Counted from the stretch's first letter, positions 34,184-44,170 are shown. The stretch: 64,000 nt of DNA from Streptantibioticus parmotrematis (GCF_019890615.1 NZ_JAINVZ010000005.1:186001-250000); one strand, 5' to 3'. Translations and numbers: made by a program. Notes: generated by a model not told the origin, from the letters alone.

Positions 34184-37100
34184 TCAGGGTGCCATGGCAG
34201 GCGAGGCGGGACCGTGCTCCGGCGAGCCGGACGCGTGCGGCGCGTCGTCGGTCGCGGGCCAGGAAGCGATGGGGTTCCCCAGCCACCTGGTGTCGGCCGG
34301 TACGCGCTCGCCGCGCATCACCAGCGACGCCGCCCCGACCACCGTGCCGCGTCCCACGGCGGCGCCCGGCAGCACGATCGAGTGCGGCCCCACGGTGGCG
34401 CCCGCCTCCATCCGCACCGCGTCCACCCGCATCAGGCGGTCGTGGAACAGATGGGTCTGCAACACGCAGCCGCGATTGACGGTCACCCCGTCACCGAGGC
34501 TGACCAGGTCGGTCTCCGGCAGCCAGTGGCTCTCGCACCACACCCCGCGCCCGATCCTCGCGCCGAGGGTGCGCAGCCAGACGTTCAGCCACGGCGTCCC
34601 CGTGATGGCGCCGCCCAGCCACGGCATGGCCAGCTCCTCGACGAACGTGTCGTACAACTCGTTGCGCCACACGAACGAACTCCACAACGGGTGCTGCGCC
34701 TGCCGGAAGCGGCCCACCAGGAGCCACTTGGCCGCGGTCGTCAGCAGGCACGCCACGACGCCCGCCGCCAGCAGCAGCGCACCGGTGAGCGCCCCCGCCG
34801 CCGTCCAGCCGTCGACGTCCACGATCCGCTGCACCGCCACGAACAGCAGGTCGCCCAGCACGGCCGTGCACAACAGCGGCAGGAATCGGCACAGTTCGAC
34901 AGCGGCACGCGCGACGACCAGGCGCCGTGCCGGGCGGTACGTGCGCTCGGGGTCCCCGGCGTCCGGCGCGCGCGTCACGGACACGCCGGGGCGGCCCAGC
35001 CACGAACTGCCGGGCTCGGCCTGCGCCGGAGCGTCCGACAACACACCCACCAGGGAACCGTCCGGCAGATCGCGACCGGGGCCCACGATGCCCGAGTTGC
35101 CGACGAACGACCTCCGTCCGACCCGGGAGGCGCCGAGCCGGATCCAGCCGCCACGGATCTCGTACGGCGCGACGAGCGTGTCGTCCGCGAGGAACGCCCC
35201 GTCCTCCACCGTCATCAGCGACGGCAGCCCCAGCGCCGTCGACACCTCGGCGCGCCTGCCGACCCGGGCACCGAGGAGCCGCAGCCACACGGGCGTGAAC
35301 AGGCTCGCGTACAGCGGGAAGAGCGCCCCGCGCGCGGCCCCGGTCAGACGCAGCGTCAGCCACGCGCACCACGCCTCGGTGCCGTCCGCGCGATGCACAC
35401 CCGGACGCAGCCCTCCCCCCGCCAGACGTATCGCACCGGCGAGCAGACCCGCGTAGCACACCATGGTGAGCAGCGTCAGTGGCGCCGCTGCCCACAGCAG
35501 GGTCACCAGAAGCGGGCGCAGCGAGCCGTCGTCGCGCGAGACCAGGTACAGCACCACCAGCGCCGGAACCACCGACAGCAGCGGGGTCACGTTGAGCGCG
35601 AGGAGCGAAAGGCCGTAGCGGACACGGGACTTGGCGAGCTTCACCGGACGCGTGGCGGGCCACGTGTCCGGCTCGCCCGGTCCGGCGGGACGCGCCGGGC
35701 TGCCCGTCCAGCGCTGCCCCGTCGGCACCACCGAGCCGACACACGCACCCGGCAGCACCTCGGCGCCCGCCATCACCGCGGCCCCCGGCATCAGGGTGGA
35801 GCGCGCGGCGACCCGCGCCCCCTCACCCACGTGCACACCGCCCAGACGCAGCAGGTCGCCGTCGATCCACCACCCCGACAGGTCGGCCTCGCTCTCCACG
35901 ACGCAGCCGTCGCCGAGTTCGGCCATACCGGTCACCGGAGGCATGGTGTGCAGGTCGACCGAGTCGCCGACCGCGCAGCCCAGGGCACGTGCGTAGACCG
36001 GGGCCCACGGCGTGCCCAGCACCTCGGAGACCCCGAACGTCGCGACGATCCGCTCCGCCGCCCACAGCCGCAGGTGCTCGGAGCCGCCGCGCGCGTACGT
36101 GCCCGGGCGCAGGCCGCGGGTGAGCAGGCGGGCCCAGCCCACGCCGATGCCCAGCCGGGCCGGGAGGCTGTAGAGCGCCAGCCAGCCGGCGCCGACTGCC
36201 CACCACGACACGTGCGGTGCCCACGGCAGCCCCACGAGGTCGTCCACGGCGGCCAGCGCCACCAGCCAGCGCAACCCCGTCACGGTGAACAGCACGAGCA
36301 GCACCAGGCTCTGGACGACTCCGGCCCGGCGCGGCACAGGGCGGATCTCCCGTCTTACCTGCGCACGTTCGCCGAACGAGTCGAGCCGGGCGGCCAGCGC
36401 GTCCAGCCGGGGATGCCGGTAGACGTCCGCCACCGACACCTCCGGATGCCGCTCACGCAGGGTGGCGACCAGCTTCGCGGCGGCCACGCTGTTGCCGCCG
36501 AGCGCGAAGAAGTCGCTGTCCGCCTCGACGGGCAGCCCCAGCAGGTCGTGCCAGTGCCCGGCGAGCCAGGCCGCGGTGCCCTCCAGCGCGGCCGACGTGC
36601 CGCCGTCGTGCTCCAGCGGCCACGGCAGGGCGGCGCGGTCGACCTTGCCCGAGGTACGGGTCGGCAGATCGTCGACCACCGCCAGCATCGGGACGAGCGG
36701 CTGCGGCAGGCGGCCGAGCAACTCCTCGCGCGCCGCCGAGGCGTCGAAGTCCACCGGGCCACCGTCAGGACCGCGGTCGAGAACGACGTAGCCGACCAGG
36801 AGTTGACCACCCGCCGGAGTGCGGCGCACCGCCGCGGCGGCGGCCCTGACCCCGGTGAGCGACGCCAACGCCGCGTCGATCTCGCCCAGTTCGACGCGAC
36901 GACCCGCGATCTTCACCTGCTCGTCCGCCCGGCCCGCGAACACCAGGCCCTCGCGCTCCGCCCGCACGAGGTCACCGCTGCGGTAGGCACGGTCGTACGG
37001 CAGCGCGCTGTGCGCGGCGAACTTCTCGGCGTCCTTGGCGGAATCGAGGTAACGCGCCGTCCCCGCACCGGCGATGACCAGCTCTCCGGTGCCGCCCCAC

Positions 37101-38344
37101 GGCACCGGACGCCCCTCGCCGTCCACCACGGCCAGCGCCCAGCCGTCCAACGGCGCCCCGATGCGCACCGGTTCGCCGGGCGCCAGCAGCGCGGCGCAGG
37201 CCACCACGGTCGTCTCGGTGGGCCCGTAGGTGTTCCACATCTCGCGGCCCCCGGCGAGCCGGTCCACCAGCTCCGGCGGACACGCCTCGCCGCCGACGAT
37301 CAGCAGACGCACGGCGTCCAGCGCCCCGGCCGGCCACAGGGCGACCAGGGTCGGCACGGTGGAGATCACGGTGATCCGCCGCTCGACCAGCCACGGACCC
37401 AGGTCCGTCCCCGCGCGCACGAGCGACCGCGGTGCCGGGACCAGGCAGCCGCCGTGCCGCCACGCGAGCCACATCTCCTCGCACGAGGCGTCGAAGCCGA
37501 CGGAGAGCCCGGCGAGCACCCGGTCACCGGGACCGAGCGGGCGGTCCCGCAGGAACAGCCGGGCCTCGGCGTCGACGAACGCCGCAGCGGACCGGTGGCT
37601 GACCGCCACGCCCTTCGGGCGTCCGGTCGTCCCGGAGGTGAAGATGATCCAGGCGTCGTCGTCGGGCCCGGGGCGCGGCGCGGTGCCGTCGGCCCGACCG
37701 CGCGGCGGGGACCCGGGCCGGAGCCGGACCGCCTGCTCGGCGCCGATGACGGCGCACACGGCGGCCTCCGACCAGATCGTCGCGGCCCGCTCGTCCGGGT
37801 CGTCGGCGTCCACCGGTACGTAGGCCGCTCCGGCCCACAGCACGGCGAGGACGGCCACGTACAGGTCGGACGTGCCGGACGGCACCCGGATCCCGACCCG
37901 GTCGCCCGTGCCGACGCCCAGGCCGCGCAGGTGGTCCGCGAGGTCGGCGACCTGCTGGAGCAGGGTGCGGTAGTCGAGGACCACCCCGTCGACATCGAGC
38001 GCCGCCGCGGTCGGGTGGCGCCGGGCGGTCTCCTCCAGGACGTCCACGAGCGTGCGCACGGGGGCTGCCTGGCGCGCGGGCCACAGGGCGTGGCCCGCGG
38101 TGTGCGGCGCGTGGACCGGCGGCGTGGTCTGCGGTGCGGGGGCCTGTGGCGCGGGGGCCTGCGGTGCGAGTGGTTGTGGTGCCGGAGCCGGTGCCGACGC
38201 CGGTGTCTGCGGCGCCGGGGCCGGTGGTGTGGATGCCGAGGAGCCGGCTGCCGCCGCGGTGGATGAGGGCGCGGTATCGGTGATCCGCCGGGGACGCTCC
38301 GCTCCGGGGGTGCCCGGGTAACGCGGTGAGGTGGTCAACGACAT
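34184..38344 (-). CDS. Pls/PosA-type membrane NRPS, lysine-like adenylation code
   Basis: A 1386-residue single-module NRPS of the epsilon-poly-L-lysine synthetase type. After a disordered Ala/Pro/Gln-rich extension (about 1-90) come an adenylation domain (FTSGTTGRPKG, GFDASCEEMW, NTYGPTETT, YRSGDL, TSGKVDR), a carrier domain with FFALGGNS and Ser619, and then about 720 residues of six membrane helices alternating with three soluble left-handed beta-helix/acyltransferase-like domains. Pls enzymes use these soluble domains to join monomers without a thioesterase. The code read by eye, D-A-E-S-I-G-T-V-V-K, matches the BacB lysine code DAESIGSVCK at 8 of 10 positions. The ribosome binding site (AAGGA) is unusually close to the ATG, so the TTG two codons on is an alternative start. 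An M1 peptidase follows. Confidence 0.88.
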   Translation of the reverse strand: MSLTTSPRYPGTPGAERPRRITDTAPSSTAAAAGSSASTPPAPAPQTPASAPAPAPQPLAPQAPAPQAPAPQTTPPVHAPHTAGHALWPARQAAPVRTLVDVLEETARRHPTAAALDVDGVVLDYRTLLQQVADLADHLRGLGVGTGDRVGIRVPSGTSDLYVAVLAVLWAGAAYVPVDADDPDERAATIWSEAAVCAVIGAEQAVRLRPGSPPRGRADGTAPRPGPDDDAWIIFTSGTTGRPKGVAVSHRSAAAFVDAEARLFLRDRPLGPGDRVLAGLSVGFDASCEEMWLAWRHGGCLVPAPRSLVRAGTDLGPWLVERRITVISTVPTLVALWPAGALDAVRLLIVGGEACPPELVDRLAGGREMWNTYGPTETTVVACAALLAPGEPVRIGAPLDGWALAVVDGEGRPVPWGGTGELVIAGAGTARYLDSAKDAEKFAAHSALPYDRAYRSGDLVRAEREGLVFAGRADEQVKIAGRRVELGEIDAALASLTGVRAAAAAVRRTPAGGQLLVGYVVLDRGPDGGPVDFDASAAREELLGRLPQPLVPMLAVVDDLPTRTSGKVDRAALPWPLEHDGGTSAALEGTAAWLAGHWHDLLGLPVEADSDFFALGGNSVAAAKLVATLRERHPEVSVADVYRHPRLDALAARLDSFGERAQVRREIRPVPRRAGVVQSLVLLVLFTVTGLRWLVALAAVDDLVGLPWAPHVSWWAVGAGWLALYSLPARLGIGVGWARLLTRGLRPGTYARGGSEHLRLWAAERIVATFGVSEVLGTPWAPVYARALGCAVGDSVDLHTMPPVTGMAELGDGCVVESEADLSGWWIDGDLLRLGGVHVGEGARVAARSTLMPGAAVMAGAEVLPGACVGSVVPTGQRWTGSPARPAGPGEPDTWPATRPVKLAKSRVRYGLSLLALNVTPLLSVVPALVVLYLVSRDDGSLRPLLVTLLWAAAPLTLLTMVCYAGLLAGAIRLAGGGLRPGVHRADGTEAWCAWLTLRLTGAARGALFPLYASLFTPVWLRLLGARVGRRAEVSTALGLPSLMTVEDGAFLADDTLVAPYEIRGGWIRLGASRVGRRSFVGNSGIVGPGRDLPDGSLVGVLSDAPAQAEPGSSWLGRPGVSVTRAPDAGDPERTYRPARRLVVARAAVELCRFLPLLCTAVLGDLLFVAVQRIVDVDGWTAAGALTGALLLAAGVVACLLTTAAKWLLVGRFRQAQHPLWSSFVWRNELYDTFVEELAMPWLGGAITGTPWLNVWLRTLGARIGRGVWCESHWLPETDLVSLGDGVTVNRGCVLQTHLFHDRLMRVDAVRMEAGATVGPHSIVLPGAAVGRGTVVGAASLVMRGERVPADTRWLGNPIASWPATDDAPHASGSPEHGPASPAMAP

Positions 38345-39394
38345 TTCCTTGTGAGTAGTCTGTGCGTGGTGGCGCGGCTCGTCGTCCCTGTCCTGTGCGA
38401 CGAAACCGGCCGTGCGGCTGTCGACGGGCCGCTCGGCATGATGACTTCATGTCCGTGATTAAGGATGACCGGACGGCCTTGCCTCGTTCCTTCGGTTGCG
38501 CAAACAACTGACCAAGGGTTAGCCGTGATTCCGCCATGACGTGCACACCGCATCCCCGGGAGCGACCCTTTTCGGCCATGACAGGACTGGACGCACTGCC
38601 TCGATTTGACAAACACGAGATTTATCCGAAGGTGACAACAGGTGTGACGCATTCGACACTCGTGATGCGGTGATTGATCGGACCGGGCCGGTTGCTGAAT
38701 GCCGAATGAACGGTGGGGGTGTCGGCGGCCGGGTCGCGTGAGGCGTGTGGGCAGGGGTGGGCGCGCAGGGTGGCATGGGGCGCGCGGATCGTCGGGGGCG
38801 CCCCCGGCTCAGTGAAATGGGCGGCCGGGCGGCTCGGTGAATGGGGCGGCCGGGATTTCGCGCTGAATGCGGCGGGTCCTGGAGCGAGGGGATGTCCACC
38901 GGAATTCGTGAGTCCCCGGGAGGATGGCGCGCACGGAATTCCGGCGTTATCGGTGATGGTCCGATGTTCTCCTGCGCGGACCAAGCGTCGAATGTCGTTG
39001 ACGTCCCCTGTGATCCATTCCGGAGGGGGCGGCGAGAACTGGCATCCAAGTGGCCTCCGCGCCAGGTGTGGCGGGGCAGAAAGCGTCTTCTCGGAGCCCG
39101 GCGACCGGGTTCGTGCAGGAAACGGGGAGCGGGAAATCTGTTGCCGCCTGCCCGCCCGGAGGCCGGGTCTGCGTGTCACGAAAGTCCGACTGCCTGCCTC
39201 TGCTCGGCGGAGGCACCGGGCGGGCGCCGCGTTCCGCTCTCCTCAATGGTCGTGCTCTTCCCCGTAAATGCTCTACAGCCTTCAGACGCGGGGGAGTTGA
39301 CGGAGGGCGTTGCGGCGCCACCGGGCCCGTCATCCCCACTTGTCAGTCCCAGGCGTTACTGTCACTCGTGGACTGACCGGGGTGCGGGTCCCCC
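38345..39394. other. 1.05-kb gene-free divergent region
   Basis: The region lies between the Pls-type gene (minus) and the LAL regulator (plus). It is less GC-rich near 38440-38660 and contains a plus-strand TTGACA at 38606-38611 without a good -10. A GGGCGGCCGGG direct repeat occurs near 38820-38850. The ORFs it contains have no ribosome binding site or recognisable composition, so I annotate none. Confidence 0.5.
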
Positions 39395-42211
39395 GTGGGG
39401 GGACGCGTGCCGACGAGGCGGGGGAAGGCGGGACGGGAAACGGCCGGGGATCTGCAAGGACGCGCGCGGGAGACGGCACTCCTCTCGGCGCTGGCCGGGG
39501 AGGCCCTGCGCGGGGAGGTGCGGGTCGTCGTCCTGTCCGGGCCGGTCGGCATGGGGAAGACCGCGCTGGTCGAGCGTGCGGCACGCACCTGCGGCCGGGA
39601 GTTCACCGTCCTGCGCTCGACGGGCCTGCCCGCGTGGTCCGCGACGCCGTACTCCGGGCTCGTCCGCTCGACGCTGAGCGGTACGGACAGCGGGGGCGGC
39701 GAGGAGACCGGGGACGGAGGCTCTCCGGAGGCGTTCGCCGGCACGCTCACGGAGCGCACGACCGCCATCGAGGCGGCCCGCGCCCTGCTCGGCCGCCTCC
39801 GCCCGGGCGCCCCGCTCCTGCTCCTCCTCGACGACGCCCACCTGATCGACGCGGCGTCCCTGCGCGCTCTCAGCCTCCTGATGGCCGACGAGTCGCCGCC
39901 CGGCGGCCTCCTTACGGTGGTGGCCACCGAACGGCCCGACGCGGCCTGCGAGTTGCTGGGCCTGAGCGCCACGACGCACGGTCCGCGACGCATCACGCTT
40001 CAAGGGCTCTCCACCGGCGAGGCCGCGGCTCTGGTCGAGGCCGAGGGGGTGCGGGTCCCGCCGGAGCCCCGGATCGCGTCGCTCGTGCGATGGTGCGACG
40101 GCAACCCGCTCTACCTGAAGGCGGTGCTCGACCACCTCGCGCTCGGGTCGGCGGAGGCGTTCGGCGAGCCCGACGTGCCGCCGTCCCTCACGGCCGCGGT
40201 GGCGCGATGGTCTCAGACCCTGCCGGAACCGGCACGCCACGCACTGCGCGTTCTCGCGGTCCTGCGCGCGCCCTCGACGGTGCCGCAGCTCAACCAGATC
40301 GCCGAACTCCCCGTCGCCACCCGTGACCTGGAACTCCTCGCGCGATCCGGAGCCGTGCGCTGGAGTGAGCGAGGCGGTGTGCCGCACGTCGAACTCGTCC
40401 ACCGCGGCCAGCGCGAGGCCCTCTACCGCGGCATCCCGCTCCACGTCCGGCAGGACGTCCACCGCAGGGCGGCCCGCGCGCTGGCTCCTCCCGAGCGATG
40501 GCGTCACCAGGTCGCGGCGAGCGACGCCTACGACGCCCCGCTCGCCGAGCGGCTGCTGCGGGCGGCCGAACAGGAGTCGCGCGAAGGCCACTTCTCCCTC
40601 GCCGCGCGACACACGCTGGACGCGGCCCGCGTCGCTCCCGACGGCGCGGACCGGCAGGCGGCACTCCTGGACGGCGTACGCCTGCTGATCTTCGGCGGCG
40701 AGACGCATGCCGCGCTCCGGCACCGCGAGGCCGTCCTGCGCACCCCTGCGGGGCCGCTGCGCAGCGAGGCCCTGGGACTCATGAGCATGGTGGCGGGGCG
40801 GGGTGCGGCGGCCAGTCGCTATCTGACCGCGGCCAGGCAGGACTTCGAGCGGTCGGGGCGGATGGCGTGCGCCGCGGCGGCGGCCGCCGAACTGGCCGTG
40901 GTGCAGAACTTCCTCGCACGTGGCGAGGACGCCTGCGCCTCGGCCCGCTTCGCCCTCGCGCACAGCGCGTCGGAGTCGGTGTCCGCGACGGCCGGGTACG
41001 CGCTCGCGCTCGGCACGGCGCTCACCGGCGGAGCCGCGGCCGGGCTGGCGGCGCTCGGCCACCTGCCGCAGGACCCGGCCCAGGTGGCGACGCACGACAT
41101 GGAGACGCTGACCTGCCGTGGCATGTTCCGCGGTCTCACCGGCGACCTCCAGGGCGCCGTCGCCGACCTCGACGCCACCCTCTACCACCGTGTCGTCGGC
41201 CGCGTACCGGAGAGCAACGTCACCGCTCTGGTCCACTGCGTGTGGACGCACTACCTGCTCGGCGAGTGGCACCAGGCACGCCGCAGGCTCGCGATCGCGT
41301 TCGACCTGGCCGACGAGCACGGGCGCGGCGCCGACTTCGGCATCCTGCACGGCCTCAGCGCCATCCTCCACACGAGCACCGGGCGGCTGAAGGAGGCCGA
41401 GGCCGACCTGGAGGAGAGCGCCGCGCTCTCCAGGAACGCCGACTACGGGGCGCCGGCCTTCCACACGACCGTCGCCCAGGCCGCCGTGCGCTTCCTGCTG
41501 GGCGATCACCGGGAGGTCGTCGCCCTGGTGACGGCGTTGCGGCGCACGACGTCCAACCTGCCGCGGGCCCTGCTGTACGGCTCCTGGTTCCTGCCGATCG
41601 TCGGCGTCTCGTACGCCCGCCTCGGCCGGGTCGGCGAGGCGCGCCAGGCGCTGGACGCGTTGCGGGGCATCGCCGGAGACGGGCCGATGCTCGCCATGAC
41701 CCGTCTGTGGCTGGAAGCAGCCGTGCACGAGGCGGAAGGCGACCAGGCGGCGGCGGTCGCGGCGTACCGCGCGGCGCTCGCGGTCCGCGGTCCCGGGGGC
41801 GACCCCCGCCCGTACCGCGCGCTGATCCGGCGGGACCTGGGCTCCTGCCTGCTGCGCACCGGCGACAACGATGGCGGGTGCGCCGAACTGCGGGGCGCGG
41901 CAGGGGAGTTCACGGCGCTGGGCGCTCATCCGCTGCGTCAGGGCTGCGAGGAACTGCTGCGCGAGGCGACGGCCGCCGCCCGCGTGGAGTGCGGTCCACG
42001 GTGTGACGCGATCTGGGCGGCGCTGACGTCCCGCGAGAGGGAGATCGCGGAGCTGGTCGGCCGGGGCTGGACCAACAACGAGATAGCGGGCGACCTCTTC
42101 ATCAGCAGCAAGACCGTCGAATACCACCTGCGGAACATCTTCGTGAAGAGCGGTTTCCCCGACCGCAAGCGGCTGCGCGACTGGTACCAGGACACCGATC
42201 GCGCCTCCTGA
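39395..42211 (+). CDS. LAL-type LuxR-family transcriptional regulator
   Basis: A 938-residue large ATP-binding LuxR regulator. An N-terminal AAA/ATPase domain has Walker A GPVGMGKTAL near residue 50 and Walker B LLLLLDDAHLID. A long helical TPR-like middle follows, and a C-terminal LuxR HTH with LTSREREIAELVGRGWTNNE and SSKTVEYHLRNIF. LAL proteins activate carbon-use or antibiotic genes. The GTG at 39395 is the longest start; the GTG at 39407 has a better G-rich site upstream and may be the true one. Targets are not shown, but the divergent Pls-type gene and the GGGGAAACCCC element at 44.25 kb are candidates. Confidence 0.88.
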   Translation: MGGRVPTRRGKAGRETAGDLQGRARETALLSALAGEALRGEVRVVVLSGPVGMGKTALVERAARTCGREFTVLRSTGLPAWSATPYSGLVRSTLSGTDSGGGEETGDGGSPEAFAGTLTERTTAIEAARALLGRLRPGAPLLLLLDDAHLIDAASLRALSLLMADESPPGGLLTVVATERPDAACELLGLSATTHGPRRITLQGLSTGEAAALVEAEGVRVPPEPRIASLVRWCDGNPLYLKAVLDHLALGSAEAFGEPDVPPSLTAAVARWSQTLPEPARHALRVLAVLRAPSTVPQLNQIAELPVATRDLELLARSGAVRWSERGGVPHVELVHRGQREALYRGIPLHVRQDVHRRAARALAPPERWRHQVAASDAYDAPLAERLLRAAEQESREGHFSLAARHTLDAARVAPDGADRQAALLDGVRLLIFGGETHAALRHREAVLRTPAGPLRSEALGLMSMVAGRGAAASRYLTAARQDFERSGRMACAAAAAAELAVVQNFLARGEDACASARFALAHSASESVSATAGYALALGTALTGGAAAGLAALGHLPQDPAQVATHDMETLTCRGMFRGLTGDLQGAVADLDATLYHRVVGRVPESNVTALVHCVWTHYLLGEWHQARRRLAIAFDLADEHGRGADFGILHGLSAILHTSTGRLKEAEADLEESAALSRNADYGAPAFHTTVAQAAVRFLLGDHREVVALVTALRRTTSNLPRALLYGSWFLPIVGVSYARLGRVGEARQALDALRGIAGDGPMLAMTRLWLEAAVHEAEGDQAAAVAAYRAALAVRGPGGDPRPYRALIRRDLGSCLLRTGDNDGGCAELRGAAGEFTALGAHPLRQGCEELLREATAAARVECGPRCDAIWAALTSREREIAELVGRGWTNNEIAGDLFISSKTVEYHLRNIFVKSGFPDRKRLRDWYQDTDRAS

Positions 42212-42251
42212 GCGAGGCGGTGACCTCACACCGTCCGCGCGGGCACGCCCG

Positions 42252-43268
42252 TCACATCGCCGCGTACGGTCCCATGACGTGACGCACGGCGGCGCGGACA
42301 TCCCGTTCCGTCACCTCCACGCGTTCCCGAAGTCCCGGAGCGCCGGGGCGTGGTGTGTGCTCACGGGTGACGCGCCGGGGCGGCGCCTTGAGCAGGGGGA
42401 GCGCGACGCCCGCGACCGACGCCACGATCTCGCCGGACACCGAGCAGAACCCCGGCGCGTCCTCGCACACCACCAGACGTCTCGTCCTCGCCACCGACTC
42501 CAGGACCGTGTCCACGTCGAGCGGTGCCAGGGTGCGGATCTCCACGACCTCCGCGGAGATGCCGTCCTCGCTTAGGTCGCCCGCCACCGCCAGGGCCGTG
42601 GCCGTCACGGCACCGATCGCGACCAGCGTCACATCCGTGCCGGTGCGTCTGATCGCGGCCGGGCCGAGCGCCGCGGGCCGTTCCGTCGTGGCGTCGTCGG
42701 CAGGAGCGGCGAGCGCGACGCTCGCCAGGCCCCCGATGCGTTCGGTGTCCTCGACCACCAGCACGACGGGGTTCGGGTCGCGGATCGCCGACAGCACCAG
42801 GGCGCGGATGTCCGCGTCACCCGACAGGAGGGCCGCCTTCAACCCCGGTGCGTTGACCAGACGTGCGAACGGGGATTCCCACGCGCTCGCCTCCACACAG
42901 CACACGAGGGGGCAACTCGCCTGCCCGCCGGTGCGGTAGTACATCCCCGCGGCGACGGACTCGACCTGGGACAACGCCGCCCGCGGGTCGGCCGCCGCGG
43001 TCAGGTCCAGGACCGGCCGCAGCCCGCCGGCCGCCGCGCCCGCGCACAACGCCCCGAGCGCGACCGCGTCGGAGGGCGGAACGAGGACACGGCCCGGGTC
43101 GACGGCGTCACCGGACTCGTCCGCCGGGTCCGCCGCACGCTCCGGCGCCCGGTCTCCCCGCCCGGGAGCGACGAGAACGACCGACCCGTCGTCGGCCATG
43201 GCCTCGGCGATCGCGTCGAGCATGGCCTGCCGGACGGACGCGGTCGTGATCGGTGAGGCCACGGTCAC
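42252..43268 (-). CDS. E1-beta-like subunit of 2-oxoacid dehydrogenase, cofactor residues altered
   Basis: A 338-residue homologue of the beta subunit of pyruvate/2-oxoacid/acetoin dehydrogenase E1. The framework is recognisable: GLRPVLDLTA, MYYRTGGQASCPLV, NAPGLKAALLSGDADIRALV, SAIRDPNPVVLVVED and the C-terminal transketolase domain with VEIRTLAPLDVDTVLESVAR. Two catalytic landmarks are missing. GEDVG is replaced by APGRGDR, and the TPISE-G segment, whose Glu activates thiamine diphosphate, reads VPPSDAVALG. The gene begins with GTG overlapping the stop of the alpha-like gene (GTGA), so the two are coupled. It may be a non-catalytic or repurposed pair. Confidence 0.8.
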   Translation of the reverse strand: MTVASPITTASVRQAMLDAIAEAMADDGSVVLVAPGRGDRAPERAADPADESGDAVDPGRVLVPPSDAVALGALCAGAAAGGLRPVLDLTAAADPRAALSQVESVAAGMYYRTGGQASCPLVCCVEASAWESPFARLVNAPGLKAALLSGDADIRALVLSAIRDPNPVVLVVEDTERIGGLASVALAAPADDATTERPAALGPAAIRRTGTDVTLVAIGAVTATALAVAGDLSEDGISAEVVEIRTLAPLDVDTVLESVARTRRLVVCEDAPGFCSVSGEIVASVAGVALPLLKAPPRRVTREHTPRPGAPGLRERVEVTERDVRAAVRHVMGPYAAM

Positions 43269-44170
43269 GAGGCGACCCGCTCCGGGCCGTGCGCGTAGAG
43301 TCCGACGGCGGCGACCTCGGGGTCGGGCAGCACCAGACGGTCCCGTACGGCGGTCACGGCCTCCTCGACGGCCGCGTCCTCCTGCGCCGCGATGGTGGCG
43401 ACGGCCCGCCGGACCGTGGGATGCAGGGCTTCCAGGCGGCTCTGGTAGGCGGCGATCGGGTCGTGCGCACACACGGGCCGGTCCTCCGTGGCCGCGAGAG
43501 CGGTACACGGCGTGGTGAGCGACGCCTCGACGACGCACGGCCCGCCGCCGGATCTCGCCTCGCGCGCGGCCGCGTTCACCGCACGCGTCACCGCTACGAC
43601 GTCACCGCCCTCCACCGAGCGGCGCGGAACGTCCCCGAGCCGCGTGCGGTCGACGAGGGACGGCACGCGGCGGTCCTCGCAACGGGAGGCGTCCACGACG
43701 AAGACGACGGGCAGCGACCAGCGTTCCGCGGTGCGCACCGACTCGTGGAACAGGCCTGCGGGCGTGCTCGGCGGGACCACCACCGCGGTCACGTGCGGCC
43801 GTCCGAGCCGGTGGTCGCTCAACGCGGTGCCCGTCGCGACCGCCGGTCCCCACATCTCACCGCCGCAGGGGAACAGACCGCGCGAGGCGTCCACGACGTC
43901 GGCCCATCCGCCCTTGCCCAGCGTGCGGCTGTCGTCGGAACCGAGTGCTTCCCGCACGATCACGGCCAGATCGAACCCCTTGGCGAGCAGCCGCCGGTGC
44001 GGATCGCCCGGGGTGAAGACCCGGTCCCGCGGACGCAGCGCGCCGCACACGCCGGTCACCACGGCCTCCGCCCCGCCGCGAAAGCCCGCCGCGGGGACTC
44101 CCGGCAGGCCGTGCGCGAGCCCGCCGACCCGGTCCTCGAAGAGGCGGATCCGGAGCATCGTGCGCAGCAT
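43265..44170 (-). CDS. E1-alpha-like subunit of 2-oxoacid dehydrogenase, TPP motif degenerate
   Basis: A 301-residue homologue of the E1 alpha subunit. MLRIRLFEDRVGGLAHG, the DRVFTPGDPHRRLLAKG segment and LFHESVRTAERWSLPVVFVV are family blocks. The thiamine-diphosphate motif, normally GDG with about 26 residues to NN, instead reads VVVPPSTPAG (131-139) and later VVDASRC (158-164). Both the metal-binding Asp and the Asn are lost. The start at 44170 has GGAGG 8 bases upstream. No E2 or E3 gene is near. It is divergent from an oxidoreductase gene across a region with a GGGGAAACCCC palindrome. Confidence 0.8.
   Translation of the reverse strand: MLRTMLRIRLFEDRVGGLAHGLPGVPAAGFRGGAEAVVTGVCGALRPRDRVFTPGDPHRRLLAKGFDLAVIVREALGSDDSRTLGKGGWADVVDASRGLFPCGGEMWGPAVATGTALSDHRLGRPHVTAVVVPPSTPAGLFHESVRTAERWSLPVVFVVDASRCEDRRVPSLVDRTRLGDVPRRSVEGGDVVAVTRAVNAAAREARSGGGPCVVEASLTTPCTALAATEDRPVCAHDPIAAYQSRLEALHPTVRRAVATIAAQEDAAVEEAVTAVRDRLVLPDPEVAAVGLYAHGPERVAS

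Noticed and set aside
34184-34260. Possible thioesterase or extra catalytic domain at the end of the Pls-type protein
   Set aside because: The last residues are a Pro/Ala-rich tail after the third beta-helix domain; no GxSxG motif is seen.
38100-38300. CRISPR-like or mobile repeat in the repetitive GC-rich segment at the 5' end of the Pls-type gene
   Set aside because: The repeats encode an in-frame Ala/Pro/Gln linker with irregular unit lengths, so they are protein low complexity.
38519-39049. 176-codon minus-strand frame upstream of the Pls-type gene
   Set aside because: Arg/Pro/Ser/His-rich translation typical of a chance frame, without a start signal.
38713-39267. 184-codon plus-strand frame in the gap before the LAL gene
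   Set aside because: No ribosome binding site, composition typical of noncoding GC-rich DNA, and no recognisable motif.
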